A program made the position numbers and the translations under genes. A stretch of 39,792 bases of DNA from an uncultured Campylobacter sp. (GTDB taxonomy: Bacteria > Campylobacterota > Campylobacteria > Campylobacterales > Campylobacteraceae), in contig CALKQT010000037.1 in NCBI GenBank assembly GCA_937990735.1, forward strand, positions 1 through 39,792, in the 5' to 3' direction. The notes beneath the pieces were generated by a model, which made no database searches, was not told the DNA's origin, and saw only the letters and a list, made by a program, of their open reading frames with translations. Positions 8,105 to 16,472 of this stretch are shown piece by piece. How positions within the stretch are numbered: position 1 is the stretch's first letter; the number at the start of each line of letters is the position of its first letter.

Positions 8105-8389
8105 ATGGATTTTTTAGATAGCCTAAAAGATATAAAAAAGGATATGCTTAAGGACAAGGCGGCAAGCTCCGCGCCCAAAAAGCCTAAAAAGAGGAATCCA
8201 AATCGCGACGAGTTTAAAGATATTTTCAGAGATGATGATTCGAGTTCGCAAAGCGAAAGTGGCTTAGACGGCGCCGCAGACGGGGAACTTGACACAGCCA
8301 AAGAGAGCATCGCCGCACGCGAAAAGCGCCTCAAAGACGAGTTTTTAAAATACGTGGACGCGGCAAACATTAAAAAGCTGAATGACTGA
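8105..8389 (+). CDS. Conserved small hydrophilic protein
   Basis: The 94-residue protein is very rich in K, D, E and S, with a basic patch KKPKKRNPNRDEF in the middle and a helical C-terminus (AREKRLKDEFLKYVDAANIKKLND). No signal peptide or membrane segment is seen. It starts 8 bases after pycA and overlaps bpt by 8 bases, so it belongs to the pycA-bpt operon. The same slot is filled by a hypothetical protein in C. jejuni as I recall (Cj1036c). Function is unknown. Confidence 0.85.
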   Translation: MDFLDSLKDIKKDMLKDKAASSAPKKPKKRNPNRDEFKDIFRDDDSSSQSESGLDGAADGELDTAKESIAAREKRLKDEFLKYVDAANIKKLND

Positions 8390-9116
8390 AATTCCATTTT
8401 GTACGCTGGATTTTTCTTGTCCTTATCTGGACGGCAGAGCCGCGCGCAGCGAGTATCTCTACATAAAAGGCTGCGACTTTGAGTATAATTCAAGCTTAGT
8501 GCAGCACGGCTACCGCCGCTTCGGCAGGTATTTTCAAAAGCCCATTTGCGCATCCTGTGCGGAGTGCAAAAGCTTACGCGTCGATGCTTTAAATTTTAAA
8601 TTTAGCAGATCGCACCGCCGCGTCTATAAAAATAATCGCACGACCGCCTATGTATGGCAATCTCGCCCGCTTTTAAACGATGCGCGTTTGGAGCTTTTCG
8701 CGCTCTATCACGACTACATGCATCTAAAAAAGGGCTGGCCTGTGCAAGAGATCGATTTTGAGCGATATGATGAAATTTACGTCCAGGGCCACGGCGACTT
8801 CGGCAAAGAAATTTCTTACTACGGCGAGGACGGGCGGCTTATCTGCGTCGATCTCATCGATATCGTGGACGACGGCATTAGCTCGGTATATTGCTACTAC
8901 GATCCGTATCTGCCGCATCTAAGTCTGGGCAAATTTTCGCTTTTAAAACAGATCGAGTTCGCCCAAGATCTGGGGCTACGCTGGATCTATCTGGGCTACG
9001 CTGTGAAGCAGTGCCCGAGCCTAGCGTATAAATTTAGCTACGAGCCGTATGAAATTTTAAACTCATACACAGAGCTTGATGCTCCCGCCGTGTGGGAGGG
9101 GCGCGTAGAGGGGTAG
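8382..9116 (+). CDS. bpt: Aspartate/glutamate leucyltransferase
   Basis: The 244-residue protein matches the bacterial Bpt/ATE family, which moves leucine from leucyl-tRNA to N-terminal Asp or Glu of proteins and marks them for ClpS/ClpAP in the N-end rule pathway. An early cysteine cluster (CTLDFSCPYL and CASCAECKSLRV) and the C-terminal motif YYDPYLPHLSLGKFSLLKQ followed by YLGYAVKQCPSLAYK are diagnostic. It is coupled to the preceding small gene by an 8-base overlap. Its last codons form the first copy of a degenerate repeat that continues downstream. Confidence 0.93.
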   Translation: MTEIPFCTLDFSCPYLDGRAARSEYLYIKGCDFEYNSSLVQHGYRRFGRYFQKPICASCAECKSLRVDALNFKFSRSHRRVYKNNRTTAYVWQSRPLLNDARLELFALYHDYMHLKKGWPVQEIDFERYDEIYVQGHGDFGKEISYYGEDGRLICVDLIDIVDDGISSVYCYYDPYLPHLSLGKFSLLKQIEFAQDLGLRWIYLGYAVKQCPSLAYKFSYEPYEILNSYTELDAPAVWEGRVEG

Positions 9117-9230
9117 GTTCCACGCGCGGACGCCAGGAGCATCCTAGACATAGGCGCTGCGTAGAGTGGTAAGCTTCACGCGTCCGTACAGCGACAGCGC
9201 GCAGGAGTCGAGATTGTGCCGCCGCGTAGA
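9103..9230 (+). repeat. Degenerate tandem repeat at the bpt 3' end
   Basis: GCGTAGAG starts at 9103 and again at 9159, and GCGTAGA recurs at 9224. The first two copies agree at 20 of 24 positions through CACGCG. The first copy includes the bpt stop codon. Spacings are 56 and 65 bases. Confidence 0.55.
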
Positions 9231-9766
9231 ATTCGCTCGCGCGCAGATACGATGCGGTATGTTAAAAGCACGCTTCGGCGTCAAATATCGCGCTGAAATT
9301 TCGCGCGTTATGAGTCTTCAAGGCTTTTGAGTCACGGCGGGCGTCAAATTTTGCGCTGAAATTTAACGCCGCTCGGCCTGTGAAAATATCTACAGCGATG
9401 AAATTTAAGGCGATGGAATTTAAAAAGAGGGCAGATGGATTTGCAAATTTTACGGCAGGATCGGCATTTGCGTGTTGCAAGACGCCGCGCGCGGCTTTTG
9501 AGCGTACTTGGCTCTTGAGTGCGCACGAAAAAGAGCGATTAGTTTCGGCACCGCAGCGACCGGCTTCGGTGCTTTAAAGAGGCATTATTAAATGTTTTGC
9601 TTTATGCGGCTTCGACATTGACCTAGTTTCGATATCGCGATTGGTTCTGGTCCGTAACTGATACTGCCGCGCAAGCGGCGAAGCACAAAAAGATGGCTTA
9701 TAAAGCATGATACAGCATATATTTTGTAAAATTTAAGCAAACTGCGAAGCGCAATAAGACGACCGG
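9117..9766. other. Gene-free region between convergent genes
   Basis: This 650-base region separates bpt (plus) from the beta-propeller gene (minus). Apart from the degenerate repeat near 9103-9230 and a small perfect hairpin GCCGC-GCAA-GCGGC at 9666-9679, I see no feature. Short frames on both strands lack ribosome sites and have unlikely amino-acid composition. Confidence 0.6.
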
Positions 9767-10585
9767 TTACGGCAAATTTATCAGCTCGACTTTGTTTTCC
9801 AGCGTTTTTGGGATCAATAAAACCTTGCCGTCGCTTGAGATGTCCGCAGGTCTTTGCATCGCGCCGAGGTTTATTTTGCGTATCTGTCCGTTTGCATCGA
9901 TACGCCAAATTTTACCGCTTAAAAGGTCCTCGCCCCAGTCGCTAATTAAAATTTCGCCGTTTTTTCCGCGCGCTATGCCGTAGAAAACTCCCTTCATATC
10001 GGCAAAGATCGAAATTTCTCGAGATTTCAGATCCATGCTTAGCACGCGCCCAGGGACATTTCCGCTAAGATCGAATGTAGTGATCAGAAGCTTATCGCCT
10101 TTAGCCAAAAGTCCGTTTGGGCTGCCTAACGATGGATCGATGCGCGCAAACTCATCCGCGGTGCGCGAGAGCAGGTCGATGCGCCAGATCCTCCCACGCG
10201 CATTATCGCTTGCGAGCAAAACCTCGCTACCGAGCGCTACGACGTCGTTTAAGGCCTGCGCTCCCTCGATTTTTAGATTGAAAACCTCTTGGCCTTTGCT
10301 AAAGCCCCTGATCGCGTCCAGATCGCACACATAGAGCACGTCGCCGATCTGCGCCATTCCGCCAGGATTTACCAGATCGTCTATAAAATTTGTCTCAACG
10401 ACACCCGAGTTTTTTACTATACGGCTGATGAAGCCGTCGCGCTCTTGTGGATCTTCACTACTGCCGCGATTTGCGATATAAAAAGCGTCATCGGTAATGA
10501 GCGAACCACTAGGTGCGCTAAATCCGTCGATCTCTAGGCCAAAAAGCGCGCCCGCCAAGGCGCATGAAAGCAGAACTTTTTTCAT
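9767..10585 (-). CDS. Secreted SMP-30/NHL-like beta-propeller protein
   Basis: The 272-residue protein opens with a signal peptide (MKKVLLSCALAGALFG, likely cut near residue 17). It then shows repeated blades of about 40 residues, each with a W/F-R-I/V or V-L-S/L-D pattern, such as GRIWRIDLLS, PGRVLSMDLKS and GKIWRIDANG. This is typical of six-bladed SMP-30/gluconolactonase or NHL-type propellers. A ligand or substrate cannot be named. AGGAG precedes the ATG at good spacing. It stands alone in the place next to lptB where rpoN would be expected. It could be an enzyme or a periplasmic binding scaffold. Confidence 0.75.
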   Translation of the reverse strand: MKKVLLSCALAGALFGLEIDGFSAPSGSLITDDAFYIANRGSSEDPQERDGFISRIVKNSGVVETNFIDDLVNPGGMAQIGDVLYVCDLDAIRGFSKGQEVFNLKIEGAQALNDVVALGSEVLLASDNARGRIWRIDLLSRTADEFARIDPSLGSPNGLLAKGDKLLITTFDLSGNVPGRVLSMDLKSREISIFADMKGVFYGIARGKNGEILISDWGEDLLSGKIWRIDANGQIRKINLGAMQRPADISSDGKVLLIPKTLENKVELINLP

Positions 10586-11335
10586 AATTTCTCCTTGATC
10601 TCGCCAAAATTTTAAGAATTTTAAAATTTTAAGGGAAGCGACGAGTGCCGGGTTAAAATTTTAAAATTCGCAGCGAGCTTTAAGATGAGCGAAATTTAAA
10701 CCCGCAGGGCAAATAAAAGCACAATTTTAATTAAACAAGGCGGCTTAATCGGCAAAATTCTAGCGGGTTGGAAGGCCTTGCTTCGCGCGTCGCTTTCAAT
10801 TTGATGCGTCGAAGCCGAAGCGAGTAGGTTTTGTGTGCGATTTGGTTTACGCCGCCGCTCGCAGAATTACGCCATGAAATTTAGCTACATCGCGCGACTG
10901 CAGGCGTCTTCGCATACGCAATTTATTTAGGCTGTTGCTTTAAAATTTTAATTCTACGAGCGGATATTTTTTGCAAACTGCCGCATGATTTTGATGCGCA
11001 GATGAAAGCGTTACGTTTAAAGACGTCTCACGCTTTAAAATTTGATTTAATTTAAACAAAGTGCGATTAAAATGCGATTTAAATTTTATGTACCGCGGGT
11101 GTAAATTTCGGTCGCAAAAGTGAGTCTGTAGCAAAAAAATTATTTAAAATTTACAGTGTACAAAACGCCTTTTGAAATTTAAAAATTTTTAAGACGAACC
11201 TAGGTACTTTTCAAAAATTTAATACGCGAAATTCAAGTGCACGGCTAGTCGCAGCCATTTGCCTGAATTTTAAATCGCAGAAATTAACGCGCGCGCCGAA
11301 GCGGAAGCCCGAGGAGTTAAAACAACCCTGCGCGG
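10586..11335. other. Gene-free region upstream of propeller gene
   Basis: This 750-base stretch has many AATTTTAAAATTT-type palindromes (10600-10670) and mixed GC blocks. No convincing ORF is present; a minus-strand frame at 10940-11134 lacks a ribosome site and has no recognizable sequence. I looked for an rpoN remnant and saw none. Confidence 0.6.
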
Positions 11336-12058
11336 CTAAATGCTAAAATCTTCGCCGAGGTAGAATTTACGGACATTCGGATCGCTGGCTATCTCTTTTG
11401 CGGTACCGCCTGCGAAAAGCTCGCCGTCTTTGATGACGTAGGCGCGGTCGCAGATCGCAAGCGTTTCGCGGACATTGTGATCGGTTATGAGCACTCCGAT
11501 GCCAAGATCGCTTAAATCGCGCACGATGCTTTGGATATCGTTAACGGCGATCGGATCGACGCCTGCAAACGGCTCGTCCAAAAGTAGGAATTTCGGCGTT
11601 ATCATCAGGCTTCGCGCGATTTCGCAGCGCCTGCGCTCGCCCCCGCTTAGGCTCACGCCTTTGCGCAATCTGATCGGCTCGATGTTGAGCAGATTTAGCA
11701 TCTCATCGACCTTTCGTGAGGCTTCGACTTTATTTTTATAGGTAATCTCTGCAGCGAGCATTAAATTTTCCTCAACGCTGAGCTCCTTAAAGATGCTGCT
11801 TTCTTGTGGCAGGTAGCCAATGCCGAGCTTGGCGCGTTTATGAAGCGGAACCTTTGCGATGCTGCTCTCATTAAGCAATATATCGCCACCGCTAGCACTT
11901 ATCAGCCCGCAGATCATATAAAACGTCGTGGTTTTGCCCGCGCCATTGGGCCCTAGCAGCCCCACGATCTCGCCGTTGTAAAGCTCTAGCGAGATTCCTT
12001 TGATGATCGGCGTGCCTTTTATGGTTTTTTTAAGACCCCTGACTTCTAGTTTATGCAT
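11336..12058 (-). CDS. lptB: LPS export ABC transporter ATPase
   Basis: The 240-residue ABC ATPase has Walker A GPNGAGKT (36-43), a Q-loop in LPQESSIF, signature LSGGERRR (137-144), Walker B LLLDEP (158-163) and the switch histidine in ITDHNVRET. The sequence GLLGPNGAGKTTTFYMICGL and GGERRRCEIAR are typical of LptB, which powers lipopolysaccharide extraction from the inner membrane with LptFG. Its start overlaps tsaE by 8 bases, so it is the last gene of the S4-tsaE-lptB operon. No rpoN follows it. Confidence 0.94.
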   Translation of the reverse strand: MHKLEVRGLKKTIKGTPIIKGISLELYNGEIVGLLGPNGAGKTTTFYMICGLISASGGDILLNESSIAKVPLHKRAKLGIGYLPQESSIFKELSVEENLMLAAEITYKNKVEASRKVDEMLNLLNIEPIRLRKGVSLSGGERRRCEIARSLMITPKFLLLDEPFAGVDPIAVNDIQSIVRDLSDLGIGVLITDHNVRETLAICDRAYVIKDGELFAGGTAKEIASDPNVRKFYLGEDFSI

Positions 12059-12458
12059 AGCTTACCTCGTATTTTCGCCCTTGCGCGTGCGGCGTGATCC
12101 TCACTACGCAAAAATCAAGCTCATATTTTTTAAGTAAATTTATCAAATTTTCATCCGCCCATTCAATCAGATGAAGTCCCTCTTCAAATAAATTTTCAAA
12201 TAGTCCGTTTTTTAAAATCCCCTCACAGCCGCCGTTATAGATGTCGTAATGATAAATTTCGCCGTAGTTTTGCATGATCGAAAATGTCGGCGAGCCTACG
12301 TGTTCGTCTAACCCGTGCGCCCGCACGATCGCGCGCGCAAGCGTCGTTTTGCCGGCGGCGAGACCCCCGATTAGCAATATTATGCCGCTTTTTGGCAGAG
12401 CCTGCACGAGGCGTGAAATTTCATCCTCGCCGCAGATGAGTTCAAAGCTCTTGGACAT
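12051..12458 (-). CDS. tsaE: tRNA t6A biosynthesis ATPase TsaE
   Basis: The 135-residue P-loop protein has Walker A GGLAAGKTT (31-39), HVGSPTFSIMQNY and the HYDIYN and LIEWAD motifs characteristic of TsaE (YjeE). TsaE works with TsaB and TsaD to make threonylcarbamoyladenosine at position 37 of ANN-decoding tRNAs. It overlaps the S4 gene by 17 bases and lptB by 8 bases. The usual family glycine-rich GxxGAGKT loop reads GGLAAGKT here. Confidence 0.93.
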   Translation of the reverse strand: MSKSFELICGEDEISRLVQALPKSGIILLIGGLAAGKTTLARAIVRAHGLDEHVGSPTFSIMQNYGEIYHYDIYNGGCEGILKNGLFENLFEEGLHLIEWADENLINLLKKYELDFCVVRITPHAQGRKYEVSYA

Positions 12459-12687
12459 ACTTTGCCTGCTCGCTTTTGGGCGTATTTTTTGCGCTAGGAA
12501 AGGCTAGAACTTTAAAGCTTTGTTTTCTATCCAAAAAGCTTATCGTGATTATGTCGCCGATTTTAAGCTCTTTGGCGGGCTTTACTACCGCGCCGTTTAC
12601 GGCTACGACGCCGCTTTTGCACATATCTTCGCTGATGGCGCGCCGCTTGGTGATATTGACTGCGTTTAAAAATTTATCGATTCTCAT
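12442..12687 (-). CDS. S4-domain RNA-binding protein (RqcP/Hsp15-like)
   Basis: The 81-residue protein is essentially one S4 domain. It starts MRIDKFLNAVNITKRR, continues with the SGVVAVNGAVVKPAKELKIGD core and has a short basic tail. Single S4-domain proteins of this size bind rRNA or tRNA, and Hsp15/RqcP act on stalled 50S subunits. The open frame extends upstream to 12834, but that would run into argG and its promoter, and homology begins at MRID, so I choose ATG at 12687. It is first in the minus-strand operon with tsaE and lptB and divergent from argG over 88 bases. Confidence 0.85.
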   Translation of the reverse strand: MRIDKFLNAVNITKRRAISEDMCKSGVVAVNGAVVKPAKELKIGDIITISFLDRKQSFKVLAFPSAKNTPKSEQAKYVQEL

Positions 12688-12736
12688 AGGCGTGAGTTTA
12701 GCGATATTTGCCTTAAAAGCAACTATTAAACTATTT

Positions 12737-12746
12737 TTGGTAGAAT
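12737..12746 (+). promoter_or_regulatory. argG promoter, extended -10
   Basis: TGGTAGAAT has a TG extended motif followed by TAGAAT at 12741-12746, preceded by T-rich DNA as in Campylobacter sigma-70 promoters. It lies about 30 bases before the argG ATG, so the leader would be short. AAAGGA precedes the start. Confidence 0.6.
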
Positions 12747-12775
12747 TTCGCCAAATTTTACGTAAAGGATTTGAG

Positions 12776-13996
12776 ATGGCAAAAGATGTAAAAAAGGTCG
12801 TTTTGGCGTATTCTGGAGGACTAGATACTAGCATTATTTTAAAGTGGCTCGGTGATACTTACGGCTGCGATGTGGTGACTTTCACCGCAGATATAGGTCA
12901 GAACGAGGATTTGGAGCCTATCAAAAACAAAGCCGTGAAACTGGGCATCAAAAAGGAAAATATCTTCGTAGAGGATCTGCGCGAGGAATTTGTACGCGAT
13001 TACGTGTTCCCGATGTTTCGCGCAAATGCCGTCTATGAGGGCGAATATCTTTTAGGCACATCGATTGCGCGCCCGTTGATCGCTAAAAAGTTAGTCGAAA
13101 TTGCTAAAAAAACTGGTGCGGACGCCATAAGCCACGGCGCAACCGGCAAGGGTAACGATCAAGTCCGCTTCGAGCTTGGCGCATACGCGCTAAATCCCGA
13201 TATTAAGGTGATTGCGCCGTGGAGGCTGTGGGATCTGAACTCTCGCGAGAAGCTTCTTGCTTACGCTAAGAAAAACGGCATCGACATCGCCTCAAAGCCC
13301 GGCAAGTCGCCGTATTCGATGGATGCGAATATCCTTCACATCTCCTACGAGGGCTTAGTGCTTGAAGATCCCGCCCATGCGCCTGAAGAGGATATGTGGC
13401 GATGGACCGTGAGCCCTAAAAATGCGCCAGATAAGAGCGAGATCATCGAGATTGAATACAAGCATGGTGATCCTGTAAAGCTAAACGGTAAGGCGCTTAA
13501 GCCGCACGAGATGCTAGCAGCGCTTAACGAACTCGGCGCTAAAAACGGCATCGGCAGGCTTGATCTTGTTGAAAACCGCTACGTCGGCATGAAGAGCCGC
13601 GGTTGCTACGAAACTCCGGGCGGCACGATCATGCTAAAGGCTCACCGCGCGATCGAGAGCATCACGCTAGATCGCGGTGCGGCGCATCTAAAAGACGATC
13701 TAATGCCGCGCTACGCCGAGCTTATCTACAACGGCTTTTGGTTCAGCCCTGAGCGCTTGCTGCTTCAAGAGCTTATAAACAAATCCCAAGAGCACGTAAA
13801 CGGCAAGGTTAAGCTAGAGCTTTATAAGGGCAACGTGATCGTGCTGGGCAGGGAAAGCAAGAGCGATAGTTTGTTTAATACCGATTTTGTGACGTTTGAA
13901 GAGGATAAAGTTTTTAATCAAAAAGACGGCGACGGATTTATCAAACTAAGCGCGTTAAGATTTATCATCGCGGGTAAGAACGGACGCAAGCTTTAG
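12776..13996 (+). CDS. argG: Argininosuccinate synthase
   Basis: The 406-residue enzyme joins citrulline and aspartate with ATP to make argininosuccinate, the next-to-last step of arginine synthesis. AYSGGLDTS (11-19) is the PP-loop ATP site. GNDQVRFELG, SPYSMDANILHISYEG and the VGMKSRGCYETPGG region are typical of the family. ATG at 12776 follows AAAGGATTTGAG and begins the conserved MAKDVKKVVLAYSGG. The frame is open 100 codons further upstream, but that sequence is antisense to the S4 gene. Next downstream is rplI, after a structured spacer. Confidence 0.97.
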   Translation: MAKDVKKVVLAYSGGLDTSIILKWLGDTYGCDVVTFTADIGQNEDLEPIKNKAVKLGIKKENIFVEDLREEFVRDYVFPMFRANAVYEGEYLLGTSIARPLIAKKLVEIAKKTGADAISHGATGKGNDQVRFELGAYALNPDIKVIAPWRLWDLNSREKLLAYAKKNGIDIASKPGKSPYSMDANILHISYEGLVLEDPAHAPEEDMWRWTVSPKNAPDKSEIIEIEYKHGDPVKLNGKALKPHEMLAALNELGAKNGIGRLDLVENRYVGMKSRGCYETPGGTIMLKAHRAIESITLDRGAAHLKDDLMPRYAELIYNGFWFSPERLLLQELINKSQEHVNGKVKLELYKGNVIVLGRESKSDSLFNTDFVTFEEDKVFNQKDGDGFIKLSALRFIIAGKNGRKL

Positions 13997-14068
13997 CTGA
14001 AATTTTGCCGCACGACAGACAGGCAAATTTCACAAAACGAAATTTTAAAATTTTATCGGAAAAATGCG

Positions 14069-14126
14069 AGCGGCTGCGGGCAGGTTTCATAAAATTTCAC
14101 GAAATTTTAGATCCGCCCGCGCCGCT
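14069..14126 (+). terminator. Stacked hairpin between argG and rplI
   Basis: Left arm 14069-14084 (AGCGGC-T-GCGGGC-A-GG) pairs with right arm 14113-14126 (CCGCCCGCGCCGCT) with two single-base bulges. An inner hairpin, AAAATTT-CACG-AAATTTT, is at 14091-14108. There is no long T tract directly after it, so it may be a processing site or attenuator rather than a strong terminator. Confidence 0.45.
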
Positions 14127-14171
14127 TATAAAATTTTATAAATTTAAAGCTAAATTTAAAAGGATAGATGG

Positions 14172-14615
14172 ATGAAAGTATTATTGATCAAAGACGTTAA
14201 GGGGCTCGGAAAGGCGGGCGAGATAAAAGAGGTCAAGGACGGCTACGGCAACAACTTCCTAATCGGCAAAGGTTACGCCAAAGCCGCTACGACTGAGATT
14301 TTGCGTAAATTTGAAGCGGATAAGAAAAAGCAAGCCGAGCTAGAAAAATACGAGGTTGCAAGCTTGCAAAAATTAGCCGAGGAGCTAGCTAAGATCCGCG
14401 TAAAGATCGTAAAGCAAACGGGTGAGAGCGGCGCGCTTTTCGGCTCGGTGACCAAAGATGAGATCGCAACCGCGCTAAAAGAGCAAAAAGGGATCGAAAT
14501 AGATAAGAAAATTTTAGAGACTGAGGCTATTAAAACGACCGGGATTTACGACGTAAATGTCAAGCTAAAGCACGGCATAAGCGCTAAATTTGAGATAGAG
14601 GTGGCTAGTGTTTGA
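14172..14615 (+). CDS. rplI: 50S ribosomal protein L9
   Basis: The 147-residue protein has the N-terminal rRNA-binding domain with the L9 signature GxGxxxEVxDGYxxNFLI-type segment (GLGKAGEIKEVKDGYGNNFLIGKGYA). A long lysine/glutamate helix (50-80) follows, then the C-terminal domain containing GALFGSVT. Its length is that of bacterial L9. AAAGGA lies upstream of the ATG. An out-of-frame ATG four bases before it is ignored. It overlaps hslV by 8 bases. This rplI-hslV-hslU order matches the C. jejuni order as I recall it. Confidence 0.97.
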   Translation: MKVLLIKDVKGLGKAGEIKEVKDGYGNNFLIGKGYAKAATTEILRKFEADKKKQAELEKYEVASLQKLAEELAKIRVKIVKQTGESGALFGSVTKDEIATALKEQKGIEIDKKILETEAIKTTGIYDVNVKLKHGISAKFEIEVASV

Positions 14616-15156
14616 AGCGACTACCATTTTAGCCTACAAAGGCGCGAAGGGCTCCGTCATCGGCGGCGACGGGCAGGTTACGTTTGGAAACACCGTTTTA
14701 AAGGGCAATGCGACTAAAATTCGAAAGATCGGCAAAGAAGGCAACGTCTTGGCGGGCTTTGCGGGCAGCACCGCCGATGCGTTTAATCTTTTTGATATGT
14801 TTGAGAAGTGCTTAGATGGCGCAAAGGGCGATCTTTTAAGGGCCGTGATAGAATTTAGCAAGCAGTGGCGCAAGGATAAGTATCTGCGAAAGCTCGAAGC
14901 GATGATGCTGGTGCTGGACCGCAAAAATATCTTTCTGCTTAGCGGCACGGGCGATGTGGTAGAGCCGGACGACGGCAAGATTGCAGCGATCGGAAGCGGC
15001 GGGAATTACGCTCTTAGCGCGGCGCGAGCTTTGGATAAATTTGCAAGCTTAGACGAAGAGGAGCTTGTAAAGCAAAGCCTCAAAATCGCGGGCGAGATTT
15101 GCATTTACACGAACGAGAACATTAAAACATACGCAATTTGGGACGAAAAGAGATGA
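14608..15156 (+). CDS. hslV: ATP-dependent protease peptidase subunit HslV
   Basis: The 182-residue N-terminal-nucleophile protease subunit forms the proteolytic dodecamer of HslUV (ClpYQ). The precursor begins MFEATTILAYKG. Removal of the first four residues would expose the catalytic Thr at position 5. GDGQVTFGNTVLK, AGFAGSTADAF and IAAIGSGGNYALSAARAL are family motifs. Start codon is GTG at 14608, inside the rplI end. The gene overlaps hslU as ATGATGA. Confidence 0.96.
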   Translation: MFEATTILAYKGAKGSVIGGDGQVTFGNTVLKGNATKIRKIGKEGNVLAGFAGSTADAFNLFDMFEKCLDGAKGDLLRAVIEFSKQWRKDKYLRKLEAMMLVLDRKNIFLLSGTGDVVEPDDGKIAAIGSGGNYALSAARALDKFASLDEEELVKQSLKIAGEICIYTNENIKTYAIWDEKR

Positions 15157-16472
15157 TGACGCCAAAGCAGATCGTAGAAAAACTAGACGAATATATAATC
15201 GGACAAAATAGCGCCAAACGCACGATAGCGGTGGCTTTGCGAAATCGCTACCGCAGAATGGCGCTCGAAGATGAGATGAAAAACGAGGTGATGCCCAAAA
15301 ACATCCTAATGATCGGATCTACCGGCGTAGGTAAGACCGAGATCGCGCGCAGACTTTCGAAGATGTTTGGACTTCCTTTTATCAAGGTCGAGGCGAGCAA
15401 ATACACCGAAGTAGGCTTCGTGGGACGCGATGTGGAGAGCATGGTGCGCGATCTGGCCTCTGCATCGGTAAATTTAGTGCGCGGCGAGGAATTTGAAAAG
15501 AACAAAGACAAGATCGATGATTATATCAAGCGCAAAATTTTAGAAAAAGTTCTTCCGCCGCTTCCGCGCGGAGCGAGCGAGGAGAAGGTCGCAGATTACG
15601 AAAAAAGCTACGAAAAGATGGCAGCCAAGCTCGAGCGCGGCGATCTGGACGATCTTAGCATCGAGATCGAAGTGAGCGAAAATGCGCTTGAATCAAATCC
15701 GAATTTGCCGCCCGAGATGGCGAATATGCAGGAAAGCTTCATTAAGGTAATCGGAATTTCGACGCGCAAGAGCAAGAAAGAGATGAAGGTAAAAGACGCC
15801 AAAGTTGCCCTCAAAAGCGAGGCTAGCGAGAAGGTCTTAGATATGGAGAGCATCAAAGCCGAAGCCGTTAGGCGTGCGCAAAACGAGGGCATTATCTTTA
15901 TCGACGAGATCGATAAGGTGGCTGTCTCAAGCGGAAATAGCGGCAGGCAGGATCCGAGCAAAGAGGGCGTGCAGCGCGATCTGCTTCCGATCGTGGAGGG
16001 CAGCAGCGTAAGCACGAAATTCGGCAATATTGACACCGATCACATCCTTTTTATCGCCGCGGGCGCCTTTCATATCAGCAAGCCGAGCGATCTCATACCC
16101 GAGCTTCAGGGGCGCTTCCCGCTTCGCGTCGAGCTTGACAGCTTAGACGAGGCGGCGCTGTGTGAAATTTTAACCAAGCCTAAAAATTCGCTTCTTAAGC
16201 AGTACTCGGCGCTTTTAAAGACCGAAGGCGTGGAGCTGGAATTTAGCGAGGACGGAGTCAAGGCGATCGCAAAATTTGCGGCGAGTACGAACGAAAAGGT
16301 CGAAGATATCGGCGCCAGAAGGCTGCATACGATAATGGAAAAGGTGCTTGAGGATATCAGCTTCGAAGCGGATAAGTTTAAAGGGCAAAAGATCGTCGTG
16401 GATGAAAAACTCGTAAGCGAAAAGCTAGCAGGCATCGCAAGCGACGAGGATCTAGCGAAGTATATTTTGTGA
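15153..16472 (+). CDS. hslU: HslU ATPase, unfoldase of the HslUV protease
   Basis: The 439-residue AAA+ protein begins MMTPKQIVEKLDEYIIGQ. It has Walker A GSTGVGKT (55-62), the pore loop GFVGRDVESMVRD, an I-domain (about 110-235), Walker B FIDEID (249-254), the SGNSGRQDPSKEGVQRDLLP region and the C-terminal HslV-activating tail ending LAKYIL. The frame extends 5 codons upstream, but ATG at 15153 overlaps the hslV stop in the usual manner and fits family length. No clear terminator follows. Confidence 0.97.
   Translation: MMTPKQIVEKLDEYIIGQNSAKRTIAVALRNRYRRMALEDEMKNEVMPKNILMIGSTGVGKTEIARRLSKMFGLPFIKVEASKYTEVGFVGRDVESMVRDLASASVNLVRGEEFEKNKDKIDDYIKRKILEKVLPPLPRGASEEKVADYEKSYEKMAAKLERGDLDDLSIEIEVSENALESNPNLPPEMANMQESFIKVIGISTRKSKKEMKVKDAKVALKSEASEKVLDMESIKAEAVRRAQNEGIIFIDEIDKVAVSSGNSGRQDPSKEGVQRDLLPIVEGSSVSTKFGNIDTDHILFIAAGAFHISKPSDLIPELQGRFPLRVELDSLDEAALCEILTKPKNSLLKQYSALLKTEGVELEFSEDGVKAIAKFAASTNEKVEDIGARRLHTIMEKVLEDISFEADKFKGQKIVVDEKLVSEKLAGIASDEDLAKYIL

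Noticed and set aside
9666..9679. GCCGC-GCAA-GCGGC hairpin as terminator of the propeller gene
   Set aside because: The stem is perfect but no T tract follows on the minus strand and it is about 90 bases past the stop.
10940..11134. Possible rpoN remnant or small gene after lptB
   Set aside because: The translated frame shows no sigma-54 motif and no ribosome site.
12476..12775. Upstream extension of argG by 100 codons
   Set aside because: It is antisense to the S4 gene and covers the promoter. Family homology and a ribosome site begin at ATG 12776.
12688..12834. Upstream extension of the S4 protein
   Set aside because: It would overlap the argG start and promoter, and S4 homology begins at MRIDKFL (12687).
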